Assembly: GCA_027475525.1 (NCBI GenBank)
Contig: JAMWFC010000037.1
Span: 935,419 to 999,418 of the forward strand
DNA length: 64,000 bases
Origin: Macrolepiota albuminosa
Taxonomy: Eukaryota > Basidiomycota > Agaricomycetes > Agaricales > Agaricaceae
Direction: 5' to 3'
Positions 57,862-64,000 of the stretch are shown here, piece by piece. Position numbers and translations under genes: made by a program. Position 1 is the first letter of the stretch. Each line of letters starts with the position of its first letter. Under the pieces are notes generated by a model. That model ran no database searches. It had not been told where the DNA came from and saw nothing but the letters and a program-made list of their open reading frames with translations.

Positions 57862-58052
57862 TGAAACAAAGTCAAGTATAAGGTTAGCCTTACGGTCACA
57901 CCAACAGAACCAGATTGGTATTCGATTCTAGTACTACGAGTATGACAGTAAAATTGGCTGCCTTATGTAAGGCAGCCAGCATGTATGTAGAGTAATAATA
58001 ATTAATTAATATAAGTGTATATTAATTAATTAACTAAGTATAATATGTTACA
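57862..58052 (-). repeat. 5' LTR of element A
   Basis: 191 bp, partner of 33163-33353. Next to it inside the element is a hairpin TTGAACCcgaaaGGTTCAA (57838-57856). Target duplication GGATG follows at 58053. Confidence 0.92.
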
Positions 58053-58284
58053 GGATGCCTGCACATCCTGAGTGTCTACTGGGTCACCCCATGAATTGTG
58101 GGTGTTGTGCCCACCATCTGTGGTGACTGCAGATATAGGGTTAGGTTACTCATCAATTTCTTGCCTAAAATTTGCATGGTGTGGCTGTGCAAGAAGCTCA
58201 AGAAGCTGATAGAGTTCTGTTAAAGAACTCTGTGACTGATGTCAGCTGCTAGGCAATAGATCCTAGCTGGCAGATTCAAAAAAA
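58053..58284 (-). pseudogene. Gag start and leader of element D (right part)
   Basis: The minus strand around 58120-58190 aligns by eye with the N-terminal coding part of A gag (blocks near CTATATCTGCAGTCACCACAG), but in a decayed frame. It continues across element A into 33162. Confidence 0.5.
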
Positions 58285-58508
58285 TGTAATGAAGTTACAG
58301 TGTTTGTGAGAGCTTAGGTTCACACAGTATAGAATCAGACCAGACCAGTCTATTGACTATGTAGTGTATCAACAAGAAATAAGCTGCTTAATCAGCAGCA
58401 GGTAAGTATGTATGTATAATTATATAAATAAAATTATATTATAATAAATATAATATAATTTTATCTTATTCTACTAACTAAAAGCTATGTGGAGCACACT
58501 ACGCTACA
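58285..58508 (-). repeat. 5' LTR of element D
   Basis: It begins TGTAATGAAGTTACAG and ends CTACGCTACA on the plus strand, with a TGAATC/poly-T border inside the element as in A. No intact partner LTR was found, so edges are by termini only. Confidence 0.45.
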
Positions 58509-58956
58509 CTTATTCAATGCAGGTATTTTACTCATAGTCAGTAGCTCATCATGGGTAGTCTTGATATTGTCATAACTCCTGCCTCTATACTCATCTGTCT
58601 ATCTCATACATATAACTTGCTCAATCTATTTTTTCTTCTCTCAGATTTCCTAAGTCTCACTTTGATCTTCTCTTCTGTTTCCCAGCCTCAGTCTCAGTCT
58701 CCCAGTCTCAGTCTTCTCTCTGATCTCCTCCTTATTGTTCCTCTACCCCCCCTTTGTCACCTCTTGGACTTAGCCCATAATCCTGCCCTTTCACCCCTTC
58801 AAACTCCAGCACCCCACATATGCTCTGGAGCACCCTCGCACCTTACCCAAAACTCTGAAGCTCACCCACTGCTGCCTGAAAACACCCCATAGACTTTGAG
58901 TCCACCTAGTAGAGACTCACTTGCAATCAGAAGCCCCTGTCATCAGTGGAACCTGA

Positions 58957-59230
58957 CAGACTGTGTCAGTATGGGAATAATATCTTTGATTTTTACTGTC
59001 ATGTAATTTAAAGATTGTTCATCCATATGAATGCTTATATAAGCAGCAAACTGTGTCAGTGTGGAAATAACATTTCTGATTTTTCCTGTCATATGATCCA
59101 AAGACTGTCTATGGATGTTCATGTACACAGCAGACTTTGTCAGTGTGAGAAAAATGTTCTGGATTTTTGCTGTCATGTGATTTTAAGATTGTTCATCTAT
59201 ATAGATGTTCATGTAAGCAGCAGAGTGGAA
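58957..59230 (+). repeat. Degenerate tandem repeat, three units of 84-90 bp
   Basis: Units start at 58957, 59047 and 59131 with CAGACTGTGTCAG or variants and contain GATTTTTRCTGTCATRTGAT. One further unit occurs alone at about 31690-31763, directly left of the D remnant. Confidence 0.65.
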
Positions 59231-59607
59231 ATATTTTTTCCACTTGAAGGTAAGTCAATTTCATATTTTATATTTTATGATTACTGAGCCTTATATGTTA
59301 TCCAGATAACTTTCAGATTTTACATATTGTGTAAATGTATTATATATATGAATATACATGTATACATATCTGAGTAAAAGAAAGAAGAGAAAAAAAATAA
59401 GTGGTCAGCTTTGCAACAAGGTAAATCTTGGACAAGGTGGTAAATGGCCCAAACCCATGGGATTTAAGGGGTTATGGGTTATGAGGTACATGGGATATAA
59501 GAGGTTTGACTGTACTCCCAAATATTGTGTTCTAAAGTATTTTACCAGTCTTTGTGGCCAAACCTTATTTATTTTTACCTCACCTATCTAGAGTACACGG
59601 AAAAACA

Positions 59608-59644
59608 CCCTCAGTCGACTACTTTATTAGCGAGTGACTGAGGG
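59608..59644. other. Inverted repeat (hairpin)
   Basis: CCCTCAGTC at 59608-59616 pairs with GACTGAGGG at 59636-59644. After a one-base bulge, ACT pairs with AGT. It could be a terminator stem or the end of a small element. Confidence 0.45.
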
Positions 59645-59931
59645 CGAGTAAAATATTCTTTTTTGTTCTTAATTTTTACGACAACTTGTACAAGCTCCTG
59701 TAGACCAACTTACGTTTACGTCTACAGATCTATATCTGAGTTTCACTTTGATAAAACAAGGTCAAAAAACAAGACCTTAACCTCACTTCTCCAGGCCCTG
59801 TTTCACCAAGTTAAATGCTTAGATCCAGTATTCATCGCTCCATGTGTGATACCTTGTACGTAACAAAGACTGCAGTTGGGCACATAACACATGTCGAAAG
59901 GACAGTGTCAGTCTGAGGCATGTGGCGATCA

Positions 59932-62385
59932 TTATGCTAACGTTCCCTGTATCGCAACTAACCACGCCGTCAGCGCCAGTACTGTCATCACCTCCGGCGC
60001 CCTCCTTTCACTCATTGCGGCTCCTTTACTGCTTCCAGGACTCGTGCTCCCTACCTTCTTGCCATAACCTCCATTCGAGGTGGCCAACATCGCCTGGTCC
60101 ACTGTCACTGTGTTTACTGTACGCGTCTCCACAGTCGTCGCGAACGTTGTAGTCGCCGCTGTCCCTGGCTCATTCAATCCATCGCCCGTGAGAAAAACGA
60201 GCGCATACGATGGCGCGGGAACGGGTATCGTGCAGAGGTTCGTGGTCGTATCACAGCTGATTGTTGTAATGTTCATGTCGCCCATGGGTCTACCGTCAGA
60301 GCCAAAAACGTCCCCGAATGTCTGCGGTGGTGTTTTTAGCGGGCGTAATGACAGTAAGATAAAAACAATAACATGCCTGACCAGCCCAAGTGAAGTTAGC
60401 CTTTTGTGCCACTGAGTCAGCAAGGAGGTACCTTTGACTCTTGTCAGTATCATTTGCGAAGGGAAAAATCAACAAAAATGAAGAGAGACGCACTTGACTT
60501 TGACACTGGTTTGACTTGGCTGCCCCGTATTTGAACTCCCAACTGCAATCTGGACCTGCAGATCACTCGCGTGGCTTGGATCCGAGACGTAGTTTATAAT
60601 CCCCACACGCACAGGCTGTCCGTTCTCATAGAACGCGTATGCGGGTGTGTAAACATTGCCGTTGTTCGCTCCTAGGTCAATGATTTGTGTGTCATTAGAG
60701 GGGCCGATAGATTCTGCCGCAACAAGGGCAGAGTAGTATGTTGGTCCGACAGTCCATTGGTGGAAAGTTGACTGGTTTGTCGGCGGCGGTGTGAATGGCT
60801 GTTATCATAAAAAAATCAGATGTGGACCTGAGAAGGAAATGAAAAACTTGGACATTGTAATACACATTCTGGCCACCCACATGAATCATCCCACCAGCAA
60901 AGTTATTACAGGCCATCTGAAATGCATAATCGATCCCCCACAACGCAGCACCGAAAGCATCACTAATGCCTGGAAAACCACCACATGAACCCGTGTTGGT
61001 TTCCATCATGAGTAGCTGCTTGCCATTATTGAGCGCGAACTGCGTCGAGTTCAGGAACTTCTGAATGATACTGTTGCCTGAAAATTGGCTGGTGTGGCTC
61101 AAGAAGTCTGGGAAGATGGTCTGCGGTTGTTGTATAGCGCCACCTGTGTTGAAGCGAAGGGCACAATTGTCCGTTGGATAGCTTTGCAGAAAGGGTTGGT
61201 AAGAAGAGAAATAGGAAAGATAGAGGATATACTTTTCAACAGTAAGGAATGCCAAGTTCTCGTTGTAAGCCGATACGAATCCTGTATTCCACACATCTTC
61301 TGCCGTCCAATCAGCATATGCAATACTTGGTCCAACAAGCAAATTTGTGCCAAGCAAGTTCGCGTTCTTCATGCCCTGTATATATACACCGAAGTCGCGA
61401 AAGTAATCAGAGGGTTGGTACTGATGGGTGTTGGTATAGCCTGTAGAACAAAGAACGCAGAGCTTACGGAGGTGTAATGACCATGGGCCTGGTAGAGATC
61501 AGGTTCGTTGCCAATCTGGATGCCCATGAGGTGGTCTCCAAGAATCTCATACGCATTTTGAGTAATGGCGAGCCTCGTAGTAGTGTCGTTAATGAGGAAG
61601 GGAACACCTGGAAAGGATTATTGAGGAAAATCCACTTATCGTCGATGTATACGTACCAACGAACCAGTGGACGTTGACAAGGGCAGATATATTTGCCATC
61701 ATGTAGAGGAGATCGAGGGTATACACAAGTGGCGGTGTTTGTGTCTAGAGGCGAATCAATCAGAAACGTGTACTGTACATCGTAGAAATTCAGATGAAAC
61801 GTACAGGATTTGAAGCACCGGTGATGTTCTTTTCAAGGATCTTTCCATCGGGTGTGTTGTTGACTAGTACGGCTGTCTCCTGAGAGTTCCCACCTATTCT
61901 GATATTAACACGTCCAGAACGTTGCTGGAGGTTTGCCATAAGATTGAGGAATGGTACCTGGAGGATGGTACTTGATTCAAACATAATGTTAGTCGAAGTC
62001 AATTTATATGATCGCAAGCTGACTAACGAGTTCGTGCCCACTGACAAATCAAGTGTGAGTACTGTGAACCTTGCAAGATCGTGCACTTACAAACTTGATT
62101 GACCACAGACATCTCTATTGAGAACCCAATGAATGATCCATTCTGACGATGGGGCAGGCTGGCCGAATTGTTGTTCTGCAGTTGAATGACAAACTTTGTG
62201 GAGAGAGCACTAGGAACTGGTGGAGGATTGAGGATTGTAGGGTCGTAAGCTGCCGCTCCGGTGTAGTTAGCGGCAGAGGTTGCAATAGTTGTAGTCGCTG
62301 TCGGATATACAGTCACAGCAGCTGAGGCTGGTAAGATTGTCAGGACCACTTGGAGGACGGCAAGGCCCAGGGTTCGTAATCCCAT
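59932..62385 (-). CDS. GH79-family glycosidase, secreted, probably GPI-anchored
   Basis: The family contains beta-glucuronidases and related exo-enzymes acting on glucuronic-acid side chains. Eight minus-strand exons: 62385-62091, 62040-61805, 61744-61657, 61607-61482, 61440-60854, 60798-60494, 60431-60377, 60321-59932. All phases agree and give 693 residues. A signal peptide (VLQVVLTILPASAAV) is followed by FVIQLQNNN and FSIEMSVV, the entry of the (beta/alpha)8 barrel, then VNIRIGGNSQ. The acid/base Glu is at about 241 (IQIGNEPDLY) and the nucleophile Glu at about 395 (LLMMETNTG). WAGQ|TFGDVF and a beta-rich C-terminal domain follow. The end has a Ser/Gly-rich spacer and a hydrophobic tail (VMTVLALTAWLVAIQGTLA) typical of GPI attachment. 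The intron 60322-60376 has a GC donor (CAG|GCATGT). The 41-bp intron after residue 248 is the least certain. Confidence 0.88.
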
Positions 62386-64000
62386 GCTACGGGGTACCGA
62401 GTTTATCTATGAACAGCTCATCCAGACAACGAGGGATAAATATGGCGGTAAGAGTCTAAATCTGTCCTCCGCAGCAGATACGTGAATTATTATAGAACCT
62501 ATCAATCCGTTCATCTTGGGTTTCTGTTATATTCTGTACCGACTGATGTAATTGCCTGGGCTCGTTTTGATATTAACCGATGCGCGAATTTATAAAAGGA
62601 CGGGGAACTCGCTGACTGCTTGAGATACGTTCTAGGATGTGATACTTATGTGAATAATATTTGATGCTGGTAGCACTCACCAATGCCGTGTAACCTTGTG
62701 GTTCTTAATACCGGGTGTCCACAGTTGTCATGAACGTCGGTGCAATTGCTATCAAGGGGTGAGAGCATCCATAATAGACCGATTACAGGCCTGAGATGCG
62801 GTTGATTTGATTGGACAATCTATATATAGACCCAGGTCAAGGAGAAGCATTGATCACGGGAGACTGGAGGATATGTAGTAGCACGAAGGACAAAGGCAGG
62901 CCTCTGAAGAACGAGAAATAAGTCGTGTTGGTAAAAGAGACTAGTATCGATGCAGATAAATCTGTATTGAACTGGAAAATGATGGGACGTACGAGATGCA
63001 ACTGGTTGAGTAGAACATTACGAGCACAAAGGAGTCGTTTTTGAAAACAAGATCGAAGAGCCCGACAAACCAGTCTTGTTCTTTCCCAAGCTCCAGTTTT
63101 AGACGCATTTTTCTGCCCCAAACTTTTTTCGTTGTGAGTACCTTATTTCAGAACACTTTTGAAGTATTTAGAACTCGAGCGTTGACTTACACATGCATTG
63201 AATGGACCCTACTGAAAGAATAGACTTCCACTCCCAACGTGGTACGCGATATCGAATAGAAAGTAGACTTTGCCAACCTGCAGGCGACGATGATCGCCTT
63301 CAAAACGGTTTTCTCTTGTTTGGATCGCCTGTCAAACCTTTCCAATCATCTGTCTACTTCTCGATCGACATATCATTCAGCAACCACTCGACAGACTTTC
63401 TGACTGGGCAGCAATCAATCAAGCAGCACACCAGGCACCTTCAAGAAGTCACCATTGAGTCCTTCACAGGGAAAGCCAGCTCTCGAAATTTTCTGATGGG
63501 TTTCGTGGAAAAAGATTGGGAGCCCAGATACTTCGTCACGAATTACCGGGACTCTCTGGCACCACGCAGAGAGATAGCCTCGGTCAAGACCTCAGTGAAG
63601 GGGCGGTCGGTCAAGACGCACCGAAAATGAACTGTTTCCTATCACCGGCTTCGGTTGTGATAGGTCAGCAAGGGAAGACGGTAGTGATACACATTACTTG
63701 TCAAAAAACTCGTCGAGCTGATAATGTTCCCATCGCAACTCAGAAGGAGGGATGATAACATGTCTTCGCGGGTAAAGAACAAAACCTGGAGCGACTTAAC
63801 TGTACAACCACGACAAATCTCTGCGCAATTGTTCAGTCATGGATGATAATCTCGCTCACTCTTCTGCAAGGACACCCTTGTACTCATTCCTTCTCTATCT
63901 CATACTCGATAATGCTGCCTCAGGTATTCGAGTGCTCATTCACAAGTGCTTTCCTTGAGGATTGCTGAAGTCTATTCGAAGGTTCCTATTCCAGAGTTGA
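62386..64000. other. No recognised gene at the right edge
   Basis: This includes the GH79 promoter. A plus-strand open frame at 63202-63630 (142 codons, with IDISFSNHSTDFL) looks possibly coding, but I know no family for it and see no clear neighbours in splice phase. A gene may continue beyond the window. Confidence 0.4.

Larger units (their letters stand above)
33163..58052 (-). mobile_element. Ty3/Gypsy chromovirus element A, inserted in D and split by B
   Basis: The LTRs 33163-33353 and 57862-58052 (191 bp each) differ at two sites, both CpG to TpG. The flanks are a perfect 5-bp target duplication, GGATG at 33158-33162 and 58053-58057. The order on the minus strand is 5' LTR, gag-protease-RT-RNase H-integrase-chromodomain in one frame, an extra 3' frame, a polypurine tract, and 3' LTR. 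Element B (36875-50126) interrupts the end of pol. Without B and the eight 77-bp duplications, A is about 11 kb. Gene order and a C-terminal chromodomain place it in the chromovirus branch. Confidence 0.92.
58509..59931. other. No supported gene; repeats and a hairpin
   Basis: A plus frame at 58551-58892 (113 codons, Leu/Ser/Pro-rich) has no recognised family. A degenerate tandem repeat lies at 58957-59230 and a hairpin at 59608-59644. The rest is AT-rich until about 59580. Confidence 0.5.

Overview
The window looks like a chromosome segment from an agaricomycete (mushroom-type) basidiomycete. The host genes are dense in 48-60 bp GT-AG introns, and they encode a GH79 glycosidase, a long CHO2-type methyltransferase and an agaric-style single-pass membrane protein. 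The rest is a deep pile of LTR retrotransposons in several stages of decay. No rRNA, tRNA or CRISPR was seen.

Layout. 1-1469: 5' end of a minus-strand Gypsy element (C), with its LTR and a gag broken by in-frame TGA codons. 1470-15445: AT-rich, CpG-poor transposon graveyard, with a tandem array of four short elements at 12039-14250 and a decayed LTR element ending at a polypurine tract near 15410. 16674-27595: a gene block with an Rpp14/Pop5-family RNase P/MRP subunit (minus), a DHHC palmitoyltransferase, ornithine aminotransferase CAR2 and phosphatidylethanolamine methyltransferase CHO2. 28763-29745: a membrane protein gene. 31764-58508: nested retrotransposons. An old element D is split by element A (33163-58052, TSD GGATG), which is split in the last codons of its own pol by element B (36875-50126, TSD GCGC, 1043-bp LTRs that look identical). 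59932-62385: a secreted, probably GPI-anchored GH79 enzyme (minus). 62386-64000: no recognised gene.

Biologically the most interesting part is element B. Between its pol gene and its polypurine tract it carries three genes on the opposite strand. Each has spliceosomal introns with consistent reading phase, and two have a TATA box. The largest encodes about 712 residues with a Zn2Cys6-like cysteine cluster. Introns in this orientation cannot be spliced from the element's own RNA, so they can survive retrotransposition. Element A also has an extra reading frame of about 950 codons after pol, but in the sense direction.

Technically the most important observation is that eleven unrelated places contain a tandem duplication with a period of exactly 77 bp. 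Removing one copy restores the reading frame in the coding cases tested (CHO2, A gag-pol, the A accessory frame). This is the signature of un-trimmed k=77 de Bruijn graph overlaps, so these duplications are very probably assembly artefacts.

How the parts relate: CAR2 (ornithine catabolism), CHO2 (phosphatidylcholine synthesis), DHHC (protein S-acylation) and Rpp14 (tRNA/rRNA processing) are ordinary housekeeping neighbours and not a pathway. The transposons share one pattern of decay, with most in-frame stops being TGA where CGA is expected, which suggests loss of methylated CpG.
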